A stretch of 64,000 nucleotides of DNA, taken from Paludisphaera soli (GTDB taxonomy: Bacteria; Planctomycetota; Planctomycetia; Isosphaerales; Isosphaeraceae). The stretch covers positions 90,833 through 154,832 of the forward strand of contig NZ_JAALJI010000017.1 of the NCBI RefSeq assembly GCF_011064595.1, read 5' to 3'. The translations under genes and the position numbers were made by a program. A model generated the notes under the pieces. The model worked only from the letters and a program-made list of their open reading frames with translations, made no database searches and had not been told where the DNA came from. Positions 46,488-55,112 of the stretch are shown one piece after another; position 1 is the first letter of the stretch, and each line of letters begins with the position of its first letter.

Positions 46488-47420
46488 TCACGAGTTGGCG
46501 TAGATCCGCCCGGCGCGGGTGCCGGTGGCCCACTTGGGGCGGCGGCGGAACCAGAACAGCTCCATCGCATGGGCGTGGTAGGTCAGGCCGACCATCCGCA
46601 GGGCGACCATCCCGCCGTAGAGCGTGAAGAACCAGAAGCTCCACAGGCCCACGGCCTCTTGCCACATCCGGGGGACCAGGAACAGGAGCGAGTACAGCCC
46701 CAGGCCCAGCCCCAGCAGGACCACGCTGGCGACGATCGTCGGCATCAGGTACGACCAGCCGATCCGGCGGATGGCCACCAGGACCGTCACCGGGTTGGCG
46801 GCGAGGATCGTGTCGTGCATGAGCGAGGCGGCCAGGGCCATCTGGGTGAAGCCCGTCCCCAGCACGATCAGGGCCCCCAGGACCAGGCCGGTGCGGGCGT
46901 CGACGCCGCCGTACCAGTTCCAGTAGGCGACGGCCGGCGGGCCGGCGACCGCCGCCCCCATGAGCAGCGCCCAGATCCAGCGGCCGATCCCCTCGGCCAC
47001 GTCGTCGGGCGTCCACTCGGGCCATCGCGGGTGGTCGTTCTCCCCCATCGCGCTGGCGACCAGGACGTGGCCCAGGAACAGGAAGAGGTAGCCGACGACC
47101 ATCGCGAAGCTGACGAGCATCGGGATGAAGACCGGCACCACCATCAGGCCGAGCGCCCAGTCGCTCTTGGTCAGCGGCTCCAGCACGGCGATGAAGTCGA
47201 AGACCGGCAGCGAGAGCACCCACAGTACGGGGGGGAAGAGCACGAGGAGCCCCAGGCCGGGGCCGTCGGTCAGGGGGTAGACCAGGCACTCGCCCAGGCC
47301 GGGGTTCGTGCGGGGGTGCCGCCAGCGTTCCAGCGAGTACGAGTCGTCCAGGCTGGAGCGCCTCACCACCCGGAGCGAGTCGGCCGCGTCGGCGTCATAC
47401 CAGCGTTTGGCTCGCGACAT
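46488..47420 (-). CDS. Polytopic membrane protein, unknown function
   Basis: 310 residues from the ATG at 47418-47420 with GGAGCAG about 8 nt upstream; a longer frame begins at 47480. The soluble N-terminus is basic (SRAKRWYDADAADSLRVVRRSS); then about six hydrophobic helices (GLGLLVLFPPVLWVLSL, LVSFAMVVGYLFLFLGHVLVASA, WIWALLMGAAVAGPPAVAYWNW, VLGALIVLGTGFTQMALAAS, VASVVLLGLGLGLYSLLFLVP, FWFFTLYGGMVALRMVGL). No recognisable transport or enzyme motif is present. It resembles DUF4013-type planctomycete membrane proteins in style only. Confidence 0.65.
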   Translation of the reverse strand: MSRAKRWYDADAADSLRVVRRSSLDDSYSLERWRHPRTNPGLGECLVYPLTDGPGLGLLVLFPPVLWVLSLPVFDFIAVLEPLTKSDWALGLMVVPVFIPMLVSFAMVVGYLFLFLGHVLVASAMGENDHPRWPEWTPDDVAEGIGRWIWALLMGAAVAGPPAVAYWNWYGGVDARTGLVLGALIVLGTGFTQMALAASLMHDTILAANPVTVLVAIRRIGWSYLMPTIVASVVLLGLGLGLYSLLFLVPRMWQEAVGLWSFWFFTLYGGMVALRMVGLTYHAHAMELFWFRRRPKWATGTRAGRIYANS

Positions 47421-47639
47421 GCCCGGTTCTGCTCCGCAAGAGGGCGCGAGGTGGAGGACGGCCGTCCTTGAGCATCCCAACGCAATTCCGGGGCCGGCGC
47501 AGGCCCGAACGGGCCGGACGCGCGAGGCCGAAAACGACCCCCAAATTATTCGGGATCGCGGCCCCGAAGGCCAGCGAAATCGCCCCGAGGCGCGCGGATC
47601 CGACGCGGGGCCGGCCGAAGCGCGACGCGGGGCGGGGCC

Positions 47640-48041
47640 TCAGCCCTTCTTCTTGGGCTTGGCGCCGGCCATCTGGTCGAGGATCTCGCGGACCTCCATC
47701 GCCTGCCCGGGGTCCAGCGGGTGCGACTTGAGGAGGTGCAGGACCAGGAGCCCGGGCTCGCCTTCGTAGAGCTTGTCGACCAGGCTGGTGACCCGGCGTC
47801 GGCGGACTTCCTGGGAGCTGATGGTGGGGCGGTAGACGAACGCCAGCTCCTTGCGGTCGCTCTCCACCAGGCCCTTGGTCTCGAGCCGGTCGAGGAGCGT
47901 GGCGACGGTGGCGTAGGACCACTCGCGACCGGCGGCCTTGAGGGTCTCCAGGGCTTCGCGGACGGTCGCCTGGCCGCGTTCCCAGAGCACTTTCAGGACG
48001 TCGAGTTCGGAGTCGGGGATCGTGGGGGGGCGTTTGGCCAT
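47640..48041 (-). CDS. BlaI/MecI/CopY-family transcriptional repressor
   Basis: 133 residues. Winged helix: IPDSELDVLKVLWERGQATVREALETL, YATVATLLDRLETKGLVESDRKELAFVYRP, and a dimer/C-terminal region (TSLVDKLYEGEPGLLVLHLLKSHPLDPGQAMEVREIL). Members bind short dyads and are usually inactivated by a partner M56 peptidase; none is encoded next to it here. The candidate operator AGACA-AG-TGTCT lies 133 bp upstream of its start, so autoregulation is plausible. Confidence 0.92.
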   Translation of the reverse strand: MAKRPPTIPDSELDVLKVLWERGQATVREALETLKAAGREWSYATVATLLDRLETKGLVESDRKELAFVYRPTISSQEVRRRRVTSLVDKLYEGEPGLLVLHLLKSHPLDPGQAMEVREILDQMAGAKPKKKG

Positions 48042-48173
48042 CGCAGGTCGTCTCGGGGAAGGGGGGGGGTGGACGTCCTGCCCGGCCCGGCCGTGCGGGA
48101 GTGACGGCCCGACGGTCGAGACGTCGGGACCGGGCGGGTGTTCGGCCGCGGACGATCACCGTGGCCCATCCTA

Positions 48174-48185
48174 AGACAAGTGTCT
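48174..48185. promoter_or_regulatory. Candidate BlaI-type operator
   Basis: A perfect palindrome AGACA-AG-TGTCT (48174-48185), in the context TAAGACAAGTGTCTCA. BlaI/MecI-type operators contain TACA/TGTA half-sites, and BlaI-family operators of other planctomycete genes often contain GACA/TGTC, so this is a plausible site between the repressor gene and the divergent lipoprotein gene. Confidence 0.55.
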
Positions 48186-48274
48186 CAGAACGTCAATCCC
48201 CCGCCGGGATTTCGCCCGCGGCGCGGCTTTCGCTTTCCGCGCCGATGTTTCCCACGGCGGGCTTGCATTCGGAG

Positions 48275-48280
48275 TATGAT
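48275..48280 (+). promoter_or_regulatory. Candidate -10 of the lipoprotein gene
   Basis: TATGAT, in an AT-rich stretch (GAGTATGATAATTC). No clear -35 is visible. The leader to 48405 would be about 118 nt. Confidence 0.35.
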
Positions 48281-48404
48281 AATTCGGCAGCGGGGGACGA
48301 ATCACCCCCAGACGCTCCGAATCCGAAGACGGAGCCGAGTCGCGACGCGGGGCGCGGGAGCCCGGCGGGGACGACGGATCAGGCAGCAGCAGGAGATGAG
48401 CAAG

Positions 48405-48980
48405 ATGAAGAAGAATACGTGGTTGGCCTCCTCGGTCGCCCTCTCGGCGGCGGTCTTCGCCTGGGGATGCAGCGGCGAATCGGTCGAGTCCGGGATCGAC
48501 AAGACCGGCCAGGGCATCCAGAAGGCCGGCGAGTCGGTCGAGAGCGGCGGCCACAAGCTCGGCGAGAAGATCGACGCCGCCGGCGAGGGGACCAAGCTGG
48601 AAGGCGCCGCCGACGCCGTCGGCCGCGCGGTCGACAAGACCGGCGAGGTCACCGGCAAGGGCCTGGAGAAGGTCGGCGAGAAGATCAGCGGCTCGGCCGA
48701 GAAGGTCGGCGACGCCGTCGATAAGGCCGGCGAGAAGATCAAGGACGCCAAGGACGCCACCGTCGAGAAGCTCAAGGACGCCAAGGAGGCCACCGTCGAG
48801 AAGCTCAACGAGCTGACCGGCAAGACCGAGGGCGCGGCCGAGAAGGCCGGGGCCAAGGTCGACGAGGCCGCCGACGCCGCCAAGGTCAAGGTCGACGAGG
48901 GCGTCAAGGACGGCGCCGCCAAGGTCGAGGAAGCCGCCGAGGCGGTCGACAAGAAGGCCGAGGAAGTCCAGAAGCCCTGA
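48405..48980 (+). CDS. Amphipathic-helix repeat lipoprotein
   Basis: 191 residues from the ATG at 48405 (AGGAG 9 nt upstream); the ATG at 48396 is too near this site. N-terminus KKNTWLASSVALSAAVFAWGCSGES contains a lipobox-like AWGC, so the Cys would be lipidated. The mature part is almost entirely 11-residue-like repeats of AEKVGDAVDKAGEKIKD-type composition (Ala, Glu, Lys, Asp, Gly), resembling LEA/apolipoprotein-like amphipathic helices. Such proteins may bind the membrane or protect during desiccation. I could not identify a specific family. Confidence 0.8.
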   Translation: MKKNTWLASSVALSAAVFAWGCSGESVESGIDKTGQGIQKAGESVESGGHKLGEKIDAAGEGTKLEGAADAVGRAVDKTGEVTGKGLEKVGEKISGSAEKVGDAVDKAGEKIKDAKDATVEKLKDAKEATVEKLNELTGKTEGAAEKAGAKVDEAADAAKVKVDEGVKDGAAKVEEAAEAVDKKAEEVQKP

Positions 48981-49010
48981 CCGGGCGGCTTCCCCCTTCG
49001 CTCCATCCAC

Positions 49011-49037
49011 GCCCCTCCCCGGCTGCGGGGAGGGGGC
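49011..49037 (+). terminator. Hairpin terminator after the lipoprotein gene
   Basis: GCCCCTCCCC (49011-49020) with GGGGAGGGG (49027-49035), a 9-bp stem and GGCTGC loop, 31 bp after the stop. Confidence 0.55.
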
Positions 49038-49199
49038 GATGGCCCTTCCCCCCCCGCCGCGAGCTCCCCGCGCGGCGCTTTTCGCTTGCACTCCGAAACC
49101 GCTCGGAGATACTGGATCCGAACGGCCCGTCCCCTTCCGCCCCGTCGCGGGCGGTCGGACGCCGAGGGCCGATGATTCGACTCGGGTCGGAGGGGACCG

Positions 49200-50462
49200 A
49201 TGGGGCGCGTTCGATCGAGGGTCTCGCCGGCTCCGCGATGTCCCGACTGCGAGGCCGGGCTGGAGCCCGCCGGCGCCGGCCGGGGCGACCCCTCGCGATA
49301 CGCCTGTCCCCTCTGCCGGGGCGTCTTCCGCGTCGAGCGGGTGGAACCGGCCCCGGCGACCGCCCCGGTCGAGCCCGCGCCGGTCCCCGCAACGCCCGGC
49401 TTCGTCCCCGCCGGGTCGATGAAGATGTGGTGGCGAGCCGTGGTGCTCTGGGTGCTGGAGAAGGTCTACTGGTCCGGGACCGTCGCCGCGGCCTGCGTCC
49501 TCCTGCTCCTGGGGGGCTCGTTCTGGGTGCTGGAGGGCTGGCTCCGCGGCGAGATCAACTCGTGGGGCGACGCCGTCGAGGCCCTCGGCGGGGCCTGGTT
49601 CCGGGTCGAGACCAACAACCCCGACGCCGACCTCGGCCCGGTCCTGGCGCGGGTCGACGCGCCCTTGCTGTTCGAGACGATCGACGTGGTCTCGCGACGC
49701 CTGGGCGTCCGGCCGCCGAGCCAGGTCCGGCTCTCGTATCTCCCCTGCTGCGGGGTGGTCGCCTGGGGACGCTCCCAAGCGCTCCTGGTCGGCCTGCCGC
49801 TGCTGCGGATCCTCAACCGGGCCGAGATGCGGGCGATCCTGGCGCACGAGCTGGCCCACCTGGCCCGGGGCGACGCCACCCGCGCGGCGCGTCGGGCGCG
49901 GTTCGTCGAGGGCCTGGAGCGCGCCGTCGAGCGTCGCGAGGCCGCCGGCCGGCTGCGAGGGCCCCTGGGGGCCTGGGCGCGGTACTGCCTCCGCGAGGCC
50001 TCCTGGCTGATCGAGCCGGTCGCCTGGGGGCAGGAGGCGCGGGCCGACCGGTTCGCGGCGCTGGTGGCCGGCGGCGGCGCGGCGGCCTCGGCCCTGGTCA
50101 AGACGGCGATGGTCCAGCCCCTCTTCCGCGAGGTCCTGGCCTACTACGACCCGGCCGACGCCGAAACCAACCTCTACGCCTTCTTCCGCGCCTTCTGGTT
50201 CCGCCTGCCCCCGGAGATCCACGCCGCGATGCGCGTCCGGATCCTCGCCGTCGACGGCCCCCACGACCCCGCGCACCCGCCTTTGGCCGACCGCCTGGCG
50301 CTCCTCCAGTCGTACCCCGACCACGTCCGCGGCCCCGGCGACTCGCAGGCGGCGAACACCTTCCTGGGCGACCTGGAGATCTTCGAGCAGATGCTCCACA
50401 ACCGCCTGTTCGCCTCGACCGCGGCCGTCGAGCCTTCGGTCTACCACCGGGCGTACTCGTGA
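49200..50462 (+). CDS. M48-family membrane metalloprotease
   Basis: 420 residues (GGAGGGGACC before the ATG). Residues 14-39 form a zinc ribbon with CPDC and CPLC (Cys14, 17, 36, 39); a membrane helix is at about 92-112; the HELAH zinc-binding motif is at 216-220 in AILAHELAHLARGDA, and QEARADRFAA (about 270-280) supplies the third ligand Glu. This combination is a Ste24/HtpX-like M48 peptidase with an extra N-terminal zinc ribbon. It should cleave membrane or exported proteins. Convergent with the next gene, 9 bp apart. Confidence 0.87.
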   Translation: MGRVRSRVSPAPRCPDCEAGLEPAGAGRGDPSRYACPLCRGVFRVERVEPAPATAPVEPAPVPATPGFVPAGSMKMWWRAVVLWVLEKVYWSGTVAAACVLLLLGGSFWVLEGWLRGEINSWGDAVEALGGAWFRVETNNPDADLGPVLARVDAPLLFETIDVVSRRLGVRPPSQVRLSYLPCCGVVAWGRSQALLVGLPLLRILNRAEMRAILAHELAHLARGDATRAARRARFVEGLERAVERREAAGRLRGPLGAWARYCLREASWLIEPVAWGQEARADRFAALVAGGGAAASALVKTAMVQPLFREVLAYYDPADAETNLYAFFRAFWFRLPPEIHAAMRVRILAVDGPHDPAHPPLADRLALLQSYPDHVRGPGDSQAANTFLGDLEIFEQMLHNRLFASTAAVEPSVYHRAYS

Positions 50463-50471
50463 CGGGCGAGC

Positions 50472-50897
50472 CTACGGGAACGTGAAGGAGAGCTTCAGCA
50501 GGACGCCGTTGAGCTTGGTCTTCCCCTCCGGGTCCTTGTCGTACCAGATCACGGCCGTGCCGGTGCCGGGCAGGCCGACGGCCCCCAGGGGGAACGTCGG
50601 CGATTCCAGGCGGGTGCCGGGGATCCGCAAAGACTTGTCCTGCTGCTCGCTGGCGACGCTCTCCATCCGGTCCATCAGGTAGGCCTGGGCGAACTTCGAG
50701 AGCTTGTCCAGGTCCAGGTTCAGGAGCGTGCCGGTGTCCGGCTTGCAGAGGGCCTTCACCTCCTGCTTCACGATGAAGCCGGGGCTCAGGTCGAAGGCCA
50801 GGCCCGCCCCGGCGGGCAGGGGCTTCAGGCCCCGGCTCGCGGCGAACTTGTTGAACCCCAGGCTCAGCAGGCCGCCGGTGATGTCGCACTTGCCCAT
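50472..50897 (-). CDS. Hypothetical soluble protein
   Basis: 141 residues with GGGGAGGGCGCGACG before the ATG. It starts MGKCDITGGLLSLGFNKFAASRG and has a pattern of alternating strands (GLAFDLSPGFIVKQEVKALC, GTAVIWYDKDPEGKTKLNGVLLKLSFTFP). No signal peptide or motif is visible. I do not recognise the family. It follows a DUF1559 gene on the same strand by 81 bp and is convergent with the M48 gene. Confidence 0.6.
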   Translation of the reverse strand: MGKCDITGGLLSLGFNKFAASRGLKPLPAGAGLAFDLSPGFIVKQEVKALCKPDTGTLLNLDLDKLSKFAQAYLMDRMESVASEQQDKSLRIPGTRLESPTFPLGAVGLPGTGTAVIWYDKDPEGKTKLNGVLLKLSFTFP

Positions 50898-50978
50898 CGT
50901 CGCGCCCTCCCCGCGGATACGAGTCCTCCTCCGATCAGAACGGTCGCCGGTCCGTCCGTGACGGCGAATCCCGCGCGC

Positions 50979-51869
50979 TTAGTACGAGTCGGCGCCCACC
51001 GTCTCGCCGCCGTCACGCGTGATCAGGGCGTACCAGACCTCGCGGTCGATCGTCCCGCTGATGTAGCGGGCGGAGCCGTCGGCGAAGGCGAAGTTCACGC
51101 CTCCGCCTCGGTGGTACGAGCCGCTGACGACCGTCCGGACGCCGGGCCGGTCGGGCGACTGCGGGGAGAGGCTGACGTCGAACTCACTGCCGGCGTAGCC
51201 CCCCACGGCCCATCCCTGGCTCGCGCGCTTCTCGCCCAGCAGGATTGTGGTCCCGAGGCCGTCGGCCACGTCGTCGGGTCCGATGGGCCTCGCGACCCCT
51301 CGCGGCGAGGGGAAGCCGATCGGCGTCATGACGCCTCGGTAGTTCCCCCGGGTCGCGGCGAAGTGGTCGCCGAAACCCGCCAGCCGCCCGCCGCCCCAGT
51401 TCGCCGCGTAGTCGCCGCGGGCGTACTCCACCCCCGCCGAGTAGGACGATCCGTCGGCCCTCCGCACCCGCTCCGAGGGGTTCCAGGTGAGGGGGGACTG
51501 CGGGTTGTCCGGGCAGACCTGCAGTCGCAGGAACGTCCCGACCACCTGTCGATTTGCCGGGGCGTAGCTCGCGACCTCGAAGTTGTAGGAGTGGGCGAGA
51601 TCGAACTGGTCCAGGTCGTTCAGGATCAGGGCGGTCCACGCGTGCGCCAGGCCGCCGGCGGGGCCTCCCGTCGTGCTCGGGGGGAAGACGTGCTTTTGGA
51701 TGGCGTAGTTGTTGATCGCCAGGGCGAGGTTTTGCAGGTTGCGTTGGCAGGTTGGACCATGACCTGATCGGGCCGATTGGATCATCGGAACGACGAAGAG
51801 GAGCAGGAAGCCGAGGACGGCGGTCAGCGTCAGCACTTCGACCAGGGTGAGGCCGGCTCGGCTTCGCAT
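50979..51869 (-). CDS. DUF1559 protein with a diverged prepilin motif (third of a tandem array)
   Basis: 296 residues. The N-terminus reads MRSRAGLTLVEVLTLTAVLGFLLLFVVPM; it lacks the [11 protein letters not shown] signature of the others but keeps the Gly-Leu-Thr-Leu-Val-Glu order, so it should be processed similarly. The conserved core follows (ADGSSYSAGVEYARGDYAANWGGGRL) and it closes with SGSYHRGGGVNFAFADGSARYISGTIDREVWYALITRDGGE. Protein sequence is highly similar to the two upstream genes, showing tandem duplication. Confidence 0.9.
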   Translation of the reverse strand: MRSRAGLTLVEVLTLTAVLGFLLLFVVPMIQSARSGHGPTCQRNLQNLALAINNYAIQKHVFPPSTTGGPAGGLAHAWTALILNDLDQFDLAHSYNFEVASYAPANRQVVGTFLRLQVCPDNPQSPLTWNPSERVRRADGSSYSAGVEYARGDYAANWGGGRLAGFGDHFAATRGNYRGVMTPIGFPSPRGVARPIGPDDVADGLGTTILLGEKRASQGWAVGGYAGSEFDVSLSPQSPDRPGVRTVVSGSYHRGGGVNFAFADGSARYISGTIDREVWYALITRDGGETVGADSY

Positions 51870-51902
51870 GGCGGTGCCCCTCAGGCTCGGCGATCGTCAG
51901 AG

Positions 51903-52796
51903 TCAGAGCGAGTCGGCGTTGACCGTCTCGCGGCCGTCGCGGGTGAGGACGGCGTACCAGGTCTTCTTGTCGATCGACTCGCGAATGGGGCGGACGGAGC
52001 CGTCGCCGAAGAGGAAGTTGACCTGGCCGGGGTGGAACGAGCCGCTGACGATGGTGCGGGTGTCGGGGGCGTCGCGGAGCAGGGGGGAGGGGCCCGCGTC
52101 GAACTCGCTGCCGGCGAAGCCGCCGACCGCCCAGCCCTGGCCGTCGCGCTTCTCGCCGACGAGCACCGTGTTCGAGAGCCCGTCGCGCACGTCCTGGGGC
52201 CGGATGCAGGAGGTCGGGCCGCGGACGGAGACGATGCGGACGGTCATCATCATGCCCCGGTAGTTGGTCTTCGTCCGGGTGAAGTCCTCGCCCAGGAACG
52301 TCTGGCTGCCGCCCCAGTTGGCCGCGTAGTGGTTGCGCGCGAAGGCTGAGCCGGCGGGATAGAACGAGCCGTCGATCCGACGCACGCGATCCGAGGGGAT
52401 CGGGTCCGTCGCCAGCGGGCTCGCCGGGCAGAGGTACGCGGCGATCTTCGTCCCCACCGCCGTCCGGTTGGCCGGGGCGTGGTTCTCCCAGCGGAAGTTG
52501 TAGGCGCTGAACAACGCCCGCTGCTCCAGCTCCGGCAGGATCATCGCGAAGGCCGAATGCCCCACGCCCCGCCCCGCGCCCGCCGTGGCGCTCATCGGGA
52601 AGACGTTCTTCTCGACCTGGTAGGTGGTGATCGCCACCCCGATCTGCCGCAGGTTGTTCTGGCACTGCACCCGCGAGGCCGCCGACCGCGCCGACTGCAC
52701 CGCCGGCATCAGGAGGGCGATCAGCACGCCGATGATCGAGATCACCACCAAGAGCTCGATCAGCGTGAACGCCCGTCGTCGTCGTGATCGTCGCAT
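51903..52796 (-). CDS. DUF1559 prepilin-like protein (second of a tandem array)
   Basis: 297 residues from the ATG at 52794-52796. N-terminus [25 protein letters not shown], a standard prepilin-like signal; then NNLRQIGVAITTYQ, the array-specific HYAANWGGSQTFLGEDFTRTKTNYRGMMM and HPGQVNFLFGDGSVRPIRESIDKKTWYAVLTRDGRETVNADS. The leader just before the ATG (GAGGGAGCGACGCC) is shared with the upstream copy. Confidence 0.92.
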   Translation of the reverse strand: MRRSRRRRAFTLIELLVVISIIGVLIALLMPAVQSARSAASRVQCQNNLRQIGVAITTYQVEKNVFPMSATAGAGRGVGHSAFAMILPELEQRALFSAYNFRWENHAPANRTAVGTKIAAYLCPASPLATDPIPSDRVRRIDGSFYPAGSAFARNHYAANWGGSQTFLGEDFTRTKTNYRGMMMTVRIVSVRGPTSCIRPQDVRDGLSNTVLVGEKRDGQGWAVGGFAGSEFDAGPSPLLRDAPDTRTIVSGSFHPGQVNFLFGDGSVRPIRESIDKKTWYAVLTRDGRETVNADSL

Positions 52797-52924
52797 GGCG
52801 TCGCTCCCTCGTGCGGAGCCGTCGGGATCGGGGCGATCGAGAAATGCCGATCCGCCGATGCCTCGCCGGCCCCTCCATGATACGCCGACCCGCGCGGCGC
52901 GACCAGGGGGCCTCGTCGCGGTCG

Positions 52925-53809
52925 TCACCAGGCGTCGGCCTCGATCCCCTCGCCGCCGTCGCGGGTCGTCAGCGCGTACCAGACCTTGCGGTCGATCGCG
53001 TCGCGGATCGCCCGCACGGAGCCGTCGGCGAAGGCGAAGTTGACCACCCCCGGGTGATACGAGCCGCTGACGACCATGCGGACTCCGGGCCGGTCGGGCG
53101 ACTGCGGGGAGAGGCCGACGTCGAACTCGCTGCCGGCGTAGCCCCCCACGGCCCAGCCCTGGCCGTCGCGCTTCTCGCCCAGCAGGATCGTGACGGCGAG
53201 GCCGTCGGTGACGTCGCCCGGCCGGACCGCACCCGAGGTGCCGGGCGAAGCGGCGGATGGCCCCGGCAGCATCAGGCCCCGGCGATTCCCGTTCACCCTC
53301 GCAAAATCGTCGCCGAAGCCCGGCAGTCGGCCGCCGCCCCAGTTGGCCCCGTAATGGCCTCTGCCGAAGACCGAGCCTGCGGGGTAGAAGGTGCCGTCGG
53401 CCCGCCGCACCTCCTCCGAGGGAAGATGGATTTGGGACGTCCAGTTCGCGGGGCAGGCGAAGATCCGGATGGTCAGGCCGACCACGTCGCGGTTCGCCGG
53501 GTCGTAATTCTCGACGTCGAAGTTGTAGGCGCTGCTATAAGGGTTGCAGTCGAGGTCCTGCATGATCTGCATCGCCCAGGAATGGTTCAGCGCCCGTCCC
53601 GGCCCGGTCGTCGTGCTGAACGGGAAAGCTCCCTTCCGGATGGTGAAATTCGCGACCGCCAGGGTTAGATTCCGCTGGTTGTCCCGGCACCCGACCCGAT
53701 GCGACGTCGCCCGAGACGCCCGTATCGCCGGGATCAGAAGCGCCGCCAAGACGCCGACGATCGAAAGGACCACCAGCAGTTCGACCATCGTGAACCCGCG
53801 TCGTCGCAT
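52925..53809 (-). CDS. DUF1559 prepilin-like protein (first of a tandem array)
   Basis: 294 residues from the ATG at 53807-53809. N-terminus MRRRGFTMVELLVVLSIVGVL, then CRDNQRNLTLAVANFTIRKG, the array-specific HYGANWGGGRLPGFGDDFARVNGNRRGLMLPG and HPGVVNFAFADGSVRAIRDAIDRKVWYALTTRDGGE. The three genes are head to tail on the minus strand, spaced 33 and 128 bp, so they could be one transcript. Several short frames in this stretch are only shadows. Confidence 0.92.
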   Translation of the reverse strand: MRRRGFTMVELLVVLSIVGVLAALLIPAIRASRATSHRVGCRDNQRNLTLAVANFTIRKGAFPFSTTTGPGRALNHSWAMQIMQDLDCNPYSSAYNFDVENYDPANRDVVGLTIRIFACPANWTSQIHLPSEEVRRADGTFYPAGSVFGRGHYGANWGGGRLPGFGDDFARVNGNRRGLMLPGPSAASPGTSGAVRPGDVTDGLAVTILLGEKRDGQGWAVGGYAGSEFDVGLSPQSPDRPGVRMVVSGSYHPGVVNFAFADGSVRAIRDAIDRKVWYALTTRDGGEGIEADAW

Positions 53810-53886
53810 GGCGTCGCTCCCTCGTGCGGAGGCGTCGGGGAAGACCGGGACGCTCCGACGCCTTTCATCGTACGCCTGTCCGACGG

Positions 53887-54894
53887 TCAGAACCAGAGGG
53901 CCTTGTCGACGACGTTCCGCAGCGCCTCGCCGCGCGCGAAGCGGCCGACGTTGTCGACCAGGAGGGCCTTGTGGCGCTCGGCGACGACGGGGGAGTAGCC
54001 GGCGGTGTGGGGGGTGAGGATCACGTTCGGGAAGTCCCAGAGGGGATGCCCCGGCGGCAGCGGCTCCACCTCGTACACGTCGAGCGCCGCGCCGGCGAGC
54101 TTGCCGCCTCGCAGGGCCGTGACGAGGTCGTCCAGGACGACGATCGCGCCTCGGCCGATGTTGATGAGGTAGCTGTTCGGCCGCATCCTCGCGAGCCGGT
54201 CGGCGTCGAACAGGCGCTCGGTCTCGGGCGTGTGGGGGGCGGCGATCACGACGAAGTCCGCCCAGCCGAGCAGGTCGTCGAGGCGGTCGACCCCCTCGAT
54301 CCGATCGACGTGGTCCGGCCTCTGGATGCGATCGGCGAAGGGGTCGACGCCCCGGATCGTCAGGCCGAAGGCCGAGGCCCGGCGGGCGACCTCCAGGCCG
54401 ATGCCCCCCATGCCGACGATCCCCATGGTGGCGCGCGGCAGGTAGATCGTCGCCCGGTCCATCGCGTTGACCACGCCGGGGCCCGAGGCGAAGTCGACCC
54501 GCGCCGCCGAGCCCCCCTCGGGCTCGTACCGGCGTTCGAGCTGCCGCCGGGCGTAGACGTGCAGGTTGCGGGCGAAGCTCAGGACGTAGCCCATCACCTG
54601 GTCCGCGATCACGTCGCCGAACAGCCCCCGGGTGTTGGTGAGGGTGCAGGGGTGGTCGACGAGCGCGGGGAAGACGTAGTGCTCCAGGCTCGCCGTGAAC
54701 GACTGGACCCATCGCAGCCGGTCGGCCTTCGCCAGCATGACCGGCGTGATCTTGCCGAGAAACCCGTCCGCCCCCGGCATCGCGGCCTCGGCCGATGCGG
54801 CGTCGGCCGCGTTCACGAACTCGACCTCCGGCGCGGCCGCGCGGAAGGCGTCCAGGCGATCGGCCTCGACGGCGGGATGGATGACGATCTTCAT
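53887..54894 (-). CDS. D-isomer-specific 2-hydroxyacid dehydrogenase
   Basis: 335 residues from the ATG at 54892-54894. NAD-binding loop GMGGIG at 161-166 followed by VARRASAFGLTIRGVDPFAD; catalytic Arg in NIGRGAIVVLDDL (Arg248), Glu in YEVEPLP (Glu277) and His in TPHTAGYSPVVAER (His296). The family reduces 2-oxo acids to D-2-hydroxy acids, or does the reverse, with NAD(P)H. The substrate cannot be read from sequence. Probably cytoplasmic. It precedes, on the same strand, the DUF1559 array by 77 bp. Confidence 0.92.
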   Translation of the reverse strand: MKIVIHPAVEADRLDAFRAAAPEVEFVNAADAASAEAAMPGADGFLGKITPVMLAKADRLRWVQSFTASLEHYVFPALVDHPCTLTNTRGLFGDVIADQVMGYVLSFARNLHVYARRQLERRYEPEGGSAARVDFASGPGVVNAMDRATIYLPRATMGIVGMGGIGLEVARRASAFGLTIRGVDPFADRIQRPDHVDRIEGVDRLDDLLGWADFVVIAAPHTPETERLFDADRLARMRPNSYLINIGRGAIVVLDDLVTALRGGKLAGAALDVYEVEPLPPGHPLWDFPNVILTPHTAGYSPVVAERHKALLVDNVGRFARGEALRNVVDKALWF

Positions 54895-54914
54895 GGGTCG
54901 TGCTTCCGTCCAAT

Positions 54915-55058
54915 TCCCTTCCCCCTCGGTGGGGGAAGGTGCCCCGAAGGGGCGGATGAGGGGGACCATCAAGGCGGACGTATCAACAAGCGACGGCTTT
55001 TCGAAAGGCCCCCCTCATCCGACCTGCGGCCACCTTCTCTCAGGGGAGAAGGACGATT
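54915..55058. repeat. Dispersed inverted-repeat family, copy B
   Basis: Left arm CCCTTCCCCCTCGGTGGGGG with GGTGCCCCGAAGGGGCGGATGAGGGGG; right arm CCCCCTCATCC...CACCTTCTCTCAGGGGAGAAGG. The interior CCATCAAGGCGGACGTAT resembles the interior of the other copies (GGATGG, TTGATG near the centre). Non-coding. Confidence 0.7.
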
Positions 55059-55112
55059 CGCGACGGCCTGCCCGCCTTTTTCTCCGGGCGGTCTCCCGAC
55101 TTGCCCCATCCG

